Source: Desulfobacterales bacterium
GTDB lineage: Bacteria; Desulfobacterota; Desulfobacteria; Desulfobacterales; JAUCGF01
DNA length: 10,289 nucleotides
NCBI GenBank assembly: GCA_029940345.1
Contig: JAOZRC010000135.1
Location: 1 to 10,289 of the forward strand
Direction of reading: 5' to 3'
Under the pieces are notes generated by a model. It searched no databases. It worked only from the letters and a program-made list of their open reading frames with translations, and had not been told where the DNA came from. Positions 1 through 7,153 of the stretch are shown piece after piece (the first letter of the stretch is position 1; each line of letters begins with the position of its first letter). The position numbers and the translations under genes are program-made.

Positions 1-45
1 AAATTCCAAATAACAAATTTCAAATAACTGATAAATTACAATAAC
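1..45. repeat. AT-rich 14-bp degenerate tandem repeat
   Basis: Bases 1-14 (aaattccaaataac) and 15-28 (aaatttcaaataac) are adjacent copies differing at one base. A third, shorter copy (aaattacaataac) lies at 33-45. The stretch has almost no G on the plus strand. It sits downstream of the ketosynthase stop codon and may continue beyond the left edge. The remaining bases to 120 are AT-rich with no recognisable gene or convincing terminator. Confidence 0.6.
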
Positions 46-120
46 CAACAAACAACCACGGGAATTAACAAAGAGTCATTACAATTAGGAAAAAAACAAC
101 TGATGCCTTTAGGATATTTT

Positions 121-1359
121 TTAGTTTTCAAATTTTTTCAAAATAATACATGTATTGACACCACCAAAAGCAAAATTTTGAATAGCCGCAATACCGATTT
201 TTTCATCTAAAATTCCGGTAACGTGCCGGATCATGGCGCAACGGGAATCAATTTCATCCAGATTCAGCGTAGGTGCGATAAAGCCCTTTTCCATCATGTA
301 CAACGTCAGCAACGTTTCAACCACACCGCAGGTTCCCATGATGTGTCCCATGTAGCTTTTTAACGCTGCCACGTATGGTGAATCGCCATAAATTCGGTGA
401 ATCGCCATGGCTTCGATAATATCGCCCATTTTGGTTCCGGTAGCATGGGCGCATACAAAATCCACATCATCGGGAGCGATGCCGGCGCTTGCCAAACCCA
501 ATCTAAGGGTCTCTTTAATTCCGTCCACATTGGGCAAAATCAGGTCCCCACCATTATTGTTGCATGCAAAACCGATGATTTCACCTAAAATGACAGCGCC
601 CCGTTTGCGGGCTGACTCGTATTCTTCTAGTAAAATAGCGCCACCGCCTTCACCGACGACCAGACCGTCACGGTTGGCATCGAATGGCCGGGGAGTCAGA
701 TCAGGCGTGTCATTAAATGCGGTGGAACAGGCCAGCAAATTGTCAAAAACAGCAACCGTGGTGGTGTCATATTCATCGGCTCCGCCGCAGATCATGGCAT
801 CCTGGATGCCGAATTTAATCATCTCATAACCAAAGCCGACCGACTGACTGCTGGTGGTACAGGCCGTTGAGGATGAAATCACGCGCCCGGTAATGCCGAA
901 CATTTTGGTAATATTAACCGCCGTGGTGTGAACCATGGATTTAAGGTAATCCACTGCACCGATAGCGCCAAATTCGGTTCGGGAGCGGCTGAAAAATTTT
1001 TTATAAATACTGCGTTGAACCGTCGGACTGCCGTGGGTCGAACCAAAGGCAACGCCCAGACGGCCTGAGGTGATAAAATCCTCAGTCAGACCGGACGCCT
1101 CTAAAACCTCTTTGACCACTTGACACGCATAATAGGCCACCGGGCCCATTGTTTTACGAAAACGGCGTTTAAAATCGTATTCGACCGCATAATCAACCGT
1201 TCCGAAAACTCTGGAATGAATATAGTCGGTCAACAGATGATCCGAACGTAACGGTTTGACGCCGGAAATACCGTTAATCAGGCTATTGACAATATCCCCT
1301 TTGGCGTGTCCGATGGGCGTTATCGCTGATCCGCCAGTAATGACAACTCTTCGTTCCAT
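121..1359 (-). CDS. Beta-ketoacyl-ACP synthase (FabF/KAS II-like, possibly aryl-polyene type)
   Basis: This is a thiolase-fold condensing enzyme that would elongate an ACP-bound acyl chain with malonyl-ACP in the cytoplasm. The Cys-His-His triad is complete: C167 in STACTTSS, H305 in AHATGTKMGD and H339 in SYMGHIMGTCG (numbered from the ATG at 1357-1359). The family signatures RDGLVVGEGGGAILLEE and FAFGGVNTCI are present. The length of 412 residues matches KAS II enzymes. A TTG two codons upstream (1363-1365) is also possible, but the ATG gives the usual MERRVVITGG opening; neither has a clear Shine-Dalgarno. The gene lies 58 bases after an acyl carrier protein gene on the same strand and is probably co-transcribed with it. 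Several segments (SSTACTTSSQSVGFGYE, LKSYMGHIMGTCG, NFAFGGVNTCI) recall the ketosynthases of aryl-polyene clusters more than housekeeping FabF. That comparison is from memory, so the subfamily is uncertain while the enzyme class is firm. Confidence 0.93.
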   Translation of the reverse strand: MERRVVITGGSAITPIGHAKGDIVNSLINGISGVKPLRSDHLLTDYIHSRVFGTVDYAVEYDFKRRFRKTMGPVAYYACQVVKEVLEASGLTEDFITSGRLGVAFGSTHGSPTVQRSIYKKFFSRSRTEFGAIGAVDYLKSMVHTTAVNITKMFGITGRVISSSTACTTSSQSVGFGYEMIKFGIQDAMICGGADEYDTTTVAVFDNLLACSTAFNDTPDLTPRPFDANRDGLVVGEGGGAILLEEYESARKRGAVILGEIIGFACNNNGGDLILPNVDGIKETLRLGLASAGIAPDDVDFVCAHATGTKMGDIIEAMAIHRIYGDSPYVAALKSYMGHIMGTCGVVETLLTLYMMEKGFIAPTLNLDEIDSRCAMIRHVTGILDEKIGIAAIQNFAFGGVNTCIILKKFEN

Positions 1360-1417
1360 AAGCAATCATAAAGAAATCGGAATGCAGATTTCGGAATCCC
1401 GAATTCGGCAAACCGTT

Positions 1418-1690
1418 TCATTTTGCATTTTGGGTTCTGTCCGCTTGAATCGCTTCGATATAGTCACAGATATGATTCATCGTACGGACATCCATAGCCT
1501 GTTTTTTTTCTTCTTGGGTTAATGCAAATCCAAGCAATTTTTCAATTTCAACCAGCAGTTCAATGGCATCAATGCTGTCAAACTCATGTTCATCTCTTAA
1601 ATTATCATCCATTCCGGGATTTTTAATCTCGAAACAATCTTCAAATATGCGTATGAGTTCATTGATTATTTGTTCTCTTAGCAATGCCAT
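1418..1690 (-). CDS. Acyl carrier protein
   Basis: This is a 90-residue acidic, helical protein carrying the phosphopantetheine attachment motif EFDSIDAIELL, with Ser39 as the predicted modified residue. DSI replaces the DSL of housekeeping AcpP. The length fits ACPs (about 75-95 residues). The frame stays open upstream to 1813, but that extension lies inside the typA coding region and reads as a basic, Cys/Trp-rich sequence unlike any ACP. I therefore start at the ATG at 1688-1690, which follows the typA TGA by four bases. An AAAAGG sequence within the end of typA, about 12 bases upstream, may serve as ribosome binding site, and the spacing suggests translational coupling. The ketosynthase immediately downstream is the likely partner. 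The non-standard motif and this pairing suggest a specialised rather than general fatty-acid ACP, which is an inference. Confidence 0.9.
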   Translation of the reverse strand: MALLREQIINELIRIFEDCFEIKNPGMDDNLRDEHEFDSIDAIELLVEIEKLLGFALTQEEKKQAMDVRTMNHICDYIEAIQADRTQNAK

Positions 1691-1694
1691 TGAT

Positions 1695-3530
1695 TCATGA
1701 TACCTTTTTTGTTTCAGGGACGGATGAGCGCATCGTGCGGCGTTTCTGAGCCGAAAGCACCATCTTACGCATTCGCATGGACAATGGGGTGATTTCCACC
1801 AGTTCATCTTCACGAATGAAACTGATCGCCTGCTCCAACGTTAGCTTATTGACCGGTGTAAGGATGATGCTATTGTCTTTTCCAGAAGCACGCATATTGG
1901 TCAGTTTTTTTTCCTTGCACGGATTCACGCCGATATCCTGGCTGCGGTTGTGTTCTCCCACAATCATACCCTCATAAACCGGATCGCCGGGAGTAACGAA
2001 AAGCCGTCCTCTGGGTTCCAGGTTAAACAAAGCATAAGCAACTGATTTACCGTTGCGGTCAGCAACAATGGAACCGGTAAAACGCGTGGGGCAATCTCCG
2101 CGATACTCGCCATAGCCATCAAACAACGAATAAATGATTCCGGTTCCGCGGGTGTCAGTAAGAAACTTGTCCCGATAGCCGATCAAAGCGCGGGAAGGTA
2201 CGGAAAAATCCATTCGCACACGTCCCTTGCCGTTATTGGTCAGGTTGATCATCTTACCTTTGCGCGCCGCCAGTTTTTCAGTTACGACACCGAGGAACTG
2301 TTCTTCACAATCAACTGACAGCCGTTCCAACGGCTCTGATTTTTTACCGTTTTCATAACGAAAAATCACTTCGGGACGCCCCACGCAAAATTCATAGCCT
2401 TCCCGCCGCATGGTTTCAATGAGGATAGCGAGCTGCAATTCGCCGCGCCCTTTGACCAAAATACTGTCACGATCCTGAGTTTTTTCAACCTCAATGGCAA
2501 CATTGGTACGGCTTTCTTTTAATAAGCGATCGCGTATTCGACGGGACTGCACATATTTGCCCTCTTGCCCTCCAAACGGTGAGTTATTTATGGTGAATTT
2601 TATAGACACCGTGGGTGCGTCAACACGGATTCGCGGCAGTGCTTGCGGGGTTTCAACATTACAAATCGTATCGCCAATTTCGACTTCATCAACACCCGCC
2701 AGTACGATGATATCACCCGGCAGAGCGTCTTGAACGTCCGCTAACTGCATGCCTTCGTAAGTCCGCAATTTTGAAATCCGAAGCGGTGTGTTCTGTCCAT
2801 TTTCGCCGATACACAACAGGTTGTCACCGGATTTCGCCGTTCCGTTAAAGATTTTGCCGATTGCCAGGCGGCCAAGATAATCCGAGTACCCCAGGTCTGA
2901 AACCAGCATCTGGAAAGGTGCGTCAGGCTTATAAAACGGTCCGGCAATCTTTTCAATAATGGTATCGAAAAGAATATGGAGATTGTCGCTCTTTTCATCC
3001 GGGGTTTTAAGGGCAACACCGTCACGACCGATGGCGTAGAGTAGTGGAAACTCCAGTTGATCGTCCGAAGCATCCAAGTCAATCAAAAGATCGTAGATTT
3101 CATCCAGAACCGCTTCGGTTCGGGCATCCGAACGATCTATCTTGTTTATAACCACAATAATTTTCAAATCCGCTTCAAGTGCTTTTTTAAGGACAAAGCG
3201 CGTTTGGGGGAGTGGGCCCTCCGATGCGTCAACCAGCAAAATAGCGCCGTCCGCCATTGAAAGCGCCCGTTCCACTTCGCCGCCAAAATCAGCATGGCCG
3301 GGCGTGTCGATAATATTGATACGAACGCCTTTCCATCGTACCGAGCAGTTTTTGGCTGCAATGGTGATGCCGCGTTCTTTTTCGAGGTCCATTACGTCCA
3401 TAAGCCGTTCATCCACTTTCTGATTGGCTCTGAACAAGCCGCTTTGACGAAACATGGCATCCACTAACGTGGTTTTACCATGATCGACATGGGCAATAAT
3501 GGCAACATTTCTCAGATGCTCATTTCGCAT
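1695..3530 (-). CDS. typA: Ribosome-associated translational GTPase TypA/BipA
   Basis: This is an EF-G-like GTPase that binds the ribosome and is linked to 50S assembly, stress and cold responses. The G-domain motifs are intact: AHVDHGKTT (13-21), ERGITI (52-57), DTPGHADFGGEVER (from 75) and NKID (129-132). They are followed by the beta-barrel domain II, two EF-G-type alpha/beta domains and the BipA-specific C-terminal domain. The segments GRGELQLAILIETMRREG and LTNMRASGKDN are typical of TypA. The length of 611 residues is that of the full family, with no truncation. The start is ATG at 3528-3530, behind an AT-rich leader without an obvious Shine-Dalgarno. An ACP and a ketosynthase gene follow closely on the same strand, an arrangement not expected from typA's role in translation. 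Confidence 0.97.
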   Translation of the reverse strand: MRNEHLRNVAIIAHVDHGKTTLVDAMFRQSGLFRANQKVDERLMDVMDLEKERGITIAAKNCSVRWKGVRINIIDTPGHADFGGEVERALSMADGAILLVDASEGPLPQTRFVLKKALEADLKIIVVINKIDRSDARTEAVLDEIYDLLIDLDASDDQLEFPLLYAIGRDGVALKTPDEKSDNLHILFDTIIEKIAGPFYKPDAPFQMLVSDLGYSDYLGRLAIGKIFNGTAKSGDNLLCIGENGQNTPLRISKLRTYEGMQLADVQDALPGDIIVLAGVDEVEIGDTICNVETPQALPRIRVDAPTVSIKFTINNSPFGGQEGKYVQSRRIRDRLLKESRTNVAIEVEKTQDRDSILVKGRGELQLAILIETMRREGYEFCVGRPEVIFRYENGKKSEPLERLSVDCEEQFLGVVTEKLAARKGKMINLTNNGKGRVRMDFSVPSRALIGYRDKFLTDTRGTGIIYSLFDGYGEYRGDCPTRFTGSIVADRNGKSVAYALFNLEPRGRLFVTPGDPVYEGMIVGEHNRSQDIGVNPCKEKKLTNMRASGKDNSIILTPVNKLTLEQAISFIREDELVEITPLSMRMRKMVLSAQKRRTMRSSVPETKKVS

Positions 3531-3564
3531 AAAAATAAATTAAAAATAGATTAAATGTTAAATT

Positions 3565-3659
3565 CTTAATCATCCGGATTAAGATTAAGGGCATCCTTCA
3601 TACCAAAGCTATAAGCGGAACAGCTTTCCGCTTTACATTTAAGCCTGAACCGTATCAGG
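3565..3659. other. Three small hairpins between the Rpn-like gene and typA
   Basis: The 139-base spacer holds three perfect short inverted repeats: cctga/tcagg at 3644-3659, aagcggaa/ttccgctt at 3613-3633 with a 5-base loop, and cttaatc/gattaag at 3565-3583 with a 5-base loop. The 3613-3633 hairpin is the strongest. None is followed by a clear U tract on the minus strand, so they are weak candidates for terminators of the upstream gene or for leader structure ahead of typA. I could not place a convincing typA promoter. Confidence 0.4.
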
Positions 3660-3669
3660 ATTTTCTGCA

Positions 3670-4596
3670 TTAAGCCGTCAATTGTCGTATCTTATGGTGA
3701 AGCGGTTCTGTCTTTGATTTTAGCTGCTTTGCTGTCAAAATTCCTTCCTGATACAATTTTTGCAACAGTTCGAGCTGGCCTTCGACCTTACCTTCGACCT
3801 TACCTTCAGCTTTGCCTTCAGCTTTACCTTCAGCTTTACCTTTGGTTTCACCTTCGATTTTGCCTTGATTAAAAACATGTTCGGTGATTGTTGTTTCCAC
3901 AAAATCCATCTTTATCTCCTTTCTGATTTCATCAATCCTGCGGGTAGGAATTTTTTTATACAGACTGACCCACCTGTCAACAAGGAGCAGTTGCTCATCA
4001 GTCAGTTCGTCCTTCATCGCTGCCGCCGCCTCGTAAATGGCAATAATCAATTTTTCGGGGTCAGCTTCTCTATCATCGGCTTTGAGCGCTAACAGTTTGC
4101 AAAGAAGGGAATGTTTTCGAATCAGATTGCCGCTTTTTTCCTCTTTGATTTTAATAACATCAAAATGACAGAACTGTTTCCCTTTTATTCTATTATAAGC
4201 AAACCAGAACCGGCTTGGAACCGGTTTCCGCCATATCGCATCATCCGTATATATGACCATACTCCATACGGGCTTCTTTTTCAAGAGCCAGGCATAACAG
4301 GAATACTCGAAAACGCGTTCGGCAACATCTTTCCTTTCGCTTTTATGTTCGATCTGAATGACAATTTCCCTGAGTTCACCGTCAATACATACTTCCATCA
4401 TCAGAAACAGGTCGCCTTTGAGACTCTCTTTCAACGCATCGTACTTGCGAATGAATTCTTTATCAAAGAATGTATATTCGCCAATTTTTATTTCGGGAAA
4501 ATAGTGTTGGAAGAATTCTTTGGTGAATGCGGCTATCAGCCATTTGAACATAGAATCATGCGATTTGGGATTTATCATTTTTGTCTTTTCTGTCAT
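3670..4596 (-). CDS. Rpn/YhgA-like PD-(D/E)XK nuclease-family protein (putative transposase-related)
   Basis: This resembles the Rpn (recombination-promoting nuclease, formerly YhgA-like putative transposase) family. The N-terminus NPKSHDSMFKWL resembles the family's usual opening, in which a short polar stretch leads into an F-rich helix. The probable nuclease core is D62 in KGDLFLMMEV and E83-x-K85 in IQIEHKS, matching the D...ExK pattern. A helical region follows, then five KAEG/KVEG repeats (residues 254-273) and a short C-terminal helix ending in LYQEGILTAKQLKSK, a tail type common in this family. At 308 residues it is near the usual size. Start ATG at 4594-4596 is used; ATG at 4576-4578 (residue 7, MINPKSHD) is an equally plausible start, and neither has a strong ribosome binding site. 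It stands alone between repeat-bearing spacers, with no transposon ends or partner gene. The cellular role is unknown to me. Confidence 0.75.
   Translation of the reverse strand: MTEKTKMINPKSHDSMFKWLIAAFTKEFFQHYFPEIKIGEYTFFDKEFIRKYDALKESLKGDLFLMMEVCIDGELREIVIQIEHKSERKDVAERVFEYSCYAWLLKKKPVWSMVIYTDDAIWRKPVPSRFWFAYNRIKGKQFCHFDVIKIKEEKSGNLIRKHSLLCKLLALKADDREADPEKLIIAIYEAAAAMKDELTDEQLLLVDRWVSLYKKIPTRRIDEIRKEIKMDFVETTITEHVFNQGKIEGETKGKAEGKAEGKAEGKVEGKVEGQLELLQKLYQEGILTAKQLKSKTEPLHHKIRQLTA
3778..3840. repeat. In-frame 12-bp tandem repeat (five units)
   Basis: Five consecutive 12-base units, reading ttcgaccttacc twice and then ttcagctttgcc or ttcagctttacc three times on the plus strand, encode KVEG/KAEG on the minus strand near the C-terminus of the Rpn-like protein. 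The array splits into two unit types, which suggests slippage or unequal exchange after an initial variant arose. The copy number may vary between strains without changing frame. Confidence 0.85.
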
Positions 4597-4676
4597 TTGT
4601 ACAGGATGTTTAAATAAAAGTGAAAAAGTTAAAAGTAAATGGAAAAGTTGACATCGTTTATTTTCCGGTTAGGAAC

Positions 4677-4804
4677 GGGGACGAAACAACTTCCCCATTC
4701 CTAAAAAATTCGAAGGAGTGCTGAACATACAATTTAGCATTCTGGGTCTGCCTGTGCCAAACTGTAAGTTCAACACTCCTTTAAAAAGTGTAAACGACTT
4801 TTTT
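4677..4804. repeat. Dispersed hairpin repeat, diverged copy (REP/MITE-like)
   Basis: The left flank at 4677-4701 begins ggggacgaaacaacttcccc and closely matches the flank of the element at 9915. A long stem follows: 4715-4739 against about 4755-4779, beginning ggagtg and ending cactcc, with 21 of 25 positions complementary. Three of the four mismatches become G-U pairs if the minus strand is transcribed. On the right, AAAAAGT (4783-4789) and ACTTTTT (4797-4803) form a further 7-bp stem. The element fills most of the spacer after ahbD. Confidence 0.7.
4703..4779 (-). terminator. Candidate 3' terminator/stabiliser of the hemB-ahbD operon
   Basis: Read on the minus strand, the long stem of the repeat element (4715-4779) is followed six bases later by six T residues (4708-4703), 70 bases after the ahbD stop. 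Two weaker hairpins lie closer to ahbD: ccgaaa/tttcgg at 4821-4841 without a T run, and the AT-rich 4783-4803 stem. The 25-bp stem with a delayed T run is not a textbook intrinsic terminator, but it could end or protect the transcript. Confidence 0.35.
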
Positions 4805-4848
4805 GCTATTCTAAAGGTTGCCGAAAAGTTCTTGCTTTCGGGGCATCT

Positions 4849-5934
4849 TCAGGTTTGCGGCTGATAAATACACAGGGGTTCTTCAGCCATCATATCACCC
4901 GTCGCTTCATACGCCCGTGCACGGCAGCCGCCGCACACCTTGTGATATTCACAAGGGCCGCATTTGCCGGTTAAAAGATCATAATTGCGTAAGGTTTTAA
5001 ACACTTCCGAATTTTTCCATATTTCGGCAAAAGAAGTTTGGGTGACATTGCCGCTGTCCATCTGAAGAAAACCGCAAGGCTGCACCACGCCGCGGTGCGA
5101 GATAAAGCAAAAGCCGATTCCACCGAGACAGCCGCGTGTCACCGCATCCAGACCGTGGGTTTGAAACGTGACTTTTTCACCATCCGCCCGCGCCCGTTGC
5201 CTGAGAATGCGATAGTAATGGGGCGCACAGGTGGCTTTCAATTGCAATGGCGAATTTTTGCGCTGATCGTAAAACCAGTTTAGGGTGCGTTCGTATTCTT
5301 CGGCATTGATTTCCTGTTCGATCATGTATTTGCCTCTTCCGGTGGGCACTAACAGGAAAATGTGATGGGCAACTGCGCCTAACTCAACCGCCAACTCGAA
5401 TATTTTGGGAATTTCATCCAAATTCTGCTTGGAAATGGTTGTGTTAATCTGGAATTCGACGCCGGCTTTTTTAGCCTGGCGAATACCGTTCAACGCGCCG
5501 TCAAAAGCGCCGTTAACACCTCTGAAGTTGTCGTGAATCGCTTTAGTGGCACCATCTAAGCTGATACTGATGCGCTTGATGCCAGTTTCGGCCATAAGGC
5601 GGGCATTTTGTTCGGTAATCAAGGTTCCGTTGGGTGCCATGACCATTCGCAATCCTTTGCTGTTGCCATACGCGGCGATCTCAAAAATATCGGGGCGCAT
5701 CAAGGGTTCGCCGCCGGTGAGGATAATAATCGGTTTCCCCACTTCGGCGATCTGGTCCAAAAGATGTAAGGCGGCCGGCGTGTCAAGTTCATCCTGATAC
5801 GGCCCCATCGTGGCCGATGCCCGGCAGTGTTTACAATTCAGATTGCAATTGCGTGTGGTTTCCCACGCAACCAGGCGCAACGCATTTTTCTTTTTATGAC
5901 CATGGGAAGGGCTTTGAGTGTGTTCTTTGTGCAT
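4849..5934 (-). CDS. ahbD: AhbD-type heme synthase (radical SAM/SPASM; Fe-coproporphyrin III decarboxylase)
   Basis: AhbD converts Fe-coproporphyrin III to heme b by oxidative decarboxylation of two propionates, the final step of the siroheme-dependent heme route in sulfate reducers and archaea. The radical SAM cluster motif is C30-x3-C34-x2-C37 (CNLNCKHC), with GGEP at 74-77 for SAM binding. The C-terminal half carries the SPASM/twitch cysteines that hold an auxiliary 4Fe-4S cluster: C269 and C276 in RGCLGGIGFCFISH, C287 in VQPCGFL, then C325, C328, C334, C337 and C355. The His-rich N-terminus ([16 protein letters not shown]) recalls other AhbD proteins. The ATG shares one base with the hemB stop codon (TAATG), so the two are translationally coupled. 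The main alternative is AhbC, the related 12,18-didecarboxysiroheme deacetylase. I favour AhbD from the FCFISHRGVVQPCGFL region, but the choice rests on recall. Confidence 0.85.
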   Translation of the reverse strand: MHKEHTQSPSHGHKKKNALRLVAWETTRNCNLNCKHCRASATMGPYQDELDTPAALHLLDQIAEVGKPIIILTGGEPLMRPDIFEIAAYGNSKGLRMVMAPNGTLITEQNARLMAETGIKRISISLDGATKAIHDNFRGVNGAFDGALNGIRQAKKAGVEFQINTTISKQNLDEIPKIFELAVELGAVAHHIFLLVPTGRGKYMIEQEINAEEYERTLNWFYDQRKNSPLQLKATCAPHYYRILRQRARADGEKVTFQTHGLDAVTRGCLGGIGFCFISHRGVVQPCGFLQMDSGNVTQTSFAEIWKNSEVFKTLRNYDLLTGKCGPCEYHKVCGGCRARAYEATGDMMAEEPLCIYQPQT

Positions 5935-6908
5935 TATTTCGATAATTCCCGGGCTGCTTCCAAGGCAAAATAGGTTAAAATCATATCCGCACCGGCGCGT
6001 TTGATTCCGATGAGGGTTTCCATCATCACTTTGGTTTCATCAATCCATCCCTTTTCGGCAGCAGCTTTGATCATCGCAAATTCGCCGCTCACATTATAGG
6101 CCGCCATAGGTAGGTCGATTTCATCCCGTAAACGGCATATAATGTCAAGATAGGGCAACGCGGGTTTTACCATTATAATATCGGCACCCTCTTCGATATC
6201 CATCGTCGCTTCGCGTATGGCCTCCAGTGCATTTGCCGGATCCATCTGGTAAGAGCGCCGGTCGCCGAATTGCGGCGCCGAATCGGCCGCATCGCGAAAC
6301 GGGCCGTAATAAGAGGAGCAATATTTAACGGCATAAGACATAATGGGAATGTGGCTAAAACTGTTTTCATCCAGGCAGCCGCGAATTTCGGCAATACGGC
6401 CATCCATCATATCCGAAGGCGCGACCATATCCGCGCCCGCTTTGGCATGGGACAGGGCGGTGCGAGCCAGCAGGTCCAAGGTTGCATCGTTATCAATCGT
6501 CTCACCATCTAACATGCCGCAATGACCATGATCCGTGTATTGACATAAGCAGACGTCGGTGATAACTACCAGTTCGGGAAGTTTATTTTTAACCGCCTTG
6601 ACCGCCCGCTGAACGATGCCGTCTTTGGCATACGCCTGGGTGCCTAGCGGGTCTTTTTTATCAGGAAGACCGAACAGCATCACCGCCGGAATGCCGATTT
6701 TATAAGCACTGCGCGCCGTTTGAATCAAATTGTCGACTGATAGCCGAAAATGTCCCGGCATAGACGGAATCGGCTGTTTAACATTTTTGCCGCCAATTGC
6801 AAAAAGCGGCAAAATAAAGTCATTCACGGAAAGCGCCGTTTCGCGTATCATGCGGCGCAAGCCTTCAGTTTGTCGTAGCCGTCGGGGACGGTAATCTGGG
6901 AATAGCAT
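5934..6908 (-). CDS. hemB: Delta-aminolevulinic acid dehydratase (porphobilinogen synthase)
   Basis: HemB condenses two 5-aminolevulinate molecules to porphobilinogen, the common pyrrole precursor of siroheme, heme and cobalamin, in the cytoplasm. The two active-site lysines are visible: K195 in MSYAVKYCS and K248 in IMVKPALPY, the Schiff-base residue. The zinc-type cysteine triad is present as C120, C122 and C130 in [13 protein letters not shown], so this is a zinc-dependent form rather than the Mg-only Asp-rich type. At 324 residues it is full length. ATG at 6906-6908 gives the normal [12 protein letters not shown] opening and has a good ribosome binding site. The downstream ahbD overlaps its stop codon by one base, tying early tetrapyrrole synthesis to the last heme step. 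A palindromic repeat separates it from the upstream regulator gene. Confidence 0.98.
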   Translation of the reverse strand: MLFPDYRPRRLRQTEGLRRMIRETALSVNDFILPLFAIGGKNVKQPIPSMPGHFRLSVDNLIQTARSAYKIGIPAVMLFGLPDKKDPLGTQAYAKDGIVQRAVKAVKNKLPELVVITDVCLCQYTDHGHCGMLDGETIDNDATLDLLARTALSHAKAGADMVAPSDMMDGRIAEIRGCLDENSFSHIPIMSYAVKYCSSYYGPFRDAADSAPQFGDRRSYQMDPANALEAIREATMDIEEGADIIMVKPALPYLDIICRLRDEIDLPMAAYNVSGEFAMIKAAAEKGWIDETKVMMETLIGIKRAGADMILTYFALEAARELSK

Positions 6909-6915
6909 TTATTTT

Positions 6916-6921
6916 TCCTTT
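6916..6921 (-). promoter_or_regulatory. Ribosome binding site of hemB
   Basis: The minus strand reads AAAGGA followed by AAAATAA and the hemB ATG, a Shine-Dalgarno match with seven bases between it and the start. It is one of the clearest ribosome binding sites in the window and supports the chosen hemB start. No convincing -35/-10 pair was seen between it and the repeat at 6966. Confidence 0.7.
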
Positions 6922-6965
6922 GATCTGATATCAATAATTTTTGCAACCTGTGCGGTTACACTTTT

Positions 6966-7065
6966 TGTAGGGAGGGTGAAGTGTAACGAAACCCACCATA
7001 ATTTCCTTTGTTCTCGAATGGTGGCCAGCATTAAATCAACCTGCTACGCTGCCACCCACCCTACA
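6966..7065. repeat. 100-bp palindromic repeat (REP/MITE-like)
   Basis: The outer arms are tgtagggagggtg (6966-6978) and cacccaccctaca (7053-7065), complementary at 12 of 13 positions. An inner perfect stem ccaccat/atggtgg lies at 6993-6999 and 7018-7024. Between them agtgtaac and gctacgct pair imperfectly. The sequence resembles the dispersed GTAGGGTGGGT...ACCCACC elements seen in many bacterial genomes. It sits between the regulator stop and hemB, and nothing else is evident in the 245-base spacer. Confidence 0.7.
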
Positions 7066-7153
7066 TGAAATTGTGAGTGCCTTATCATGCTCAGTTCAAC
7101 TTGTCGAGACCGTATTTAGGCGCTGCAAGATACTTGGTTTTCACGAGAGAAGA

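Noticed and set aside
1691..1813. N-terminal extension of the acyl carrier protein frame
   Set aside because: The extra 41 codons lie inside typA in another frame, read as a basic Cys/Trp-rich peptide, and the internal ATG at 1688-1690 gives a normal ACP length.
3670..4596. Autonomous transposon carrying the Rpn-like gene
   Set aside because: No terminal inverted repeats or target-site duplications frame the gene, and the flanking repeat at 4677 does not have a partner on the other side near 3600.
3760..4617. Two long plus-strand frames, rich in Phe, opposite the Rpn-like gene
   Set aside because: They are the antisense reading of the Lys/Glu-rich coding sequence, including the KxEG repeat, and show no domain or ribosome binding site.
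6909..6965. Riboswitch or sigma-54 promoter ahead of hemB
   Set aside because: No conserved aptamer core was recognisable, and no GG-N10-GC pair matching TGGCAC-N5-TTGCA was found in the part I read.
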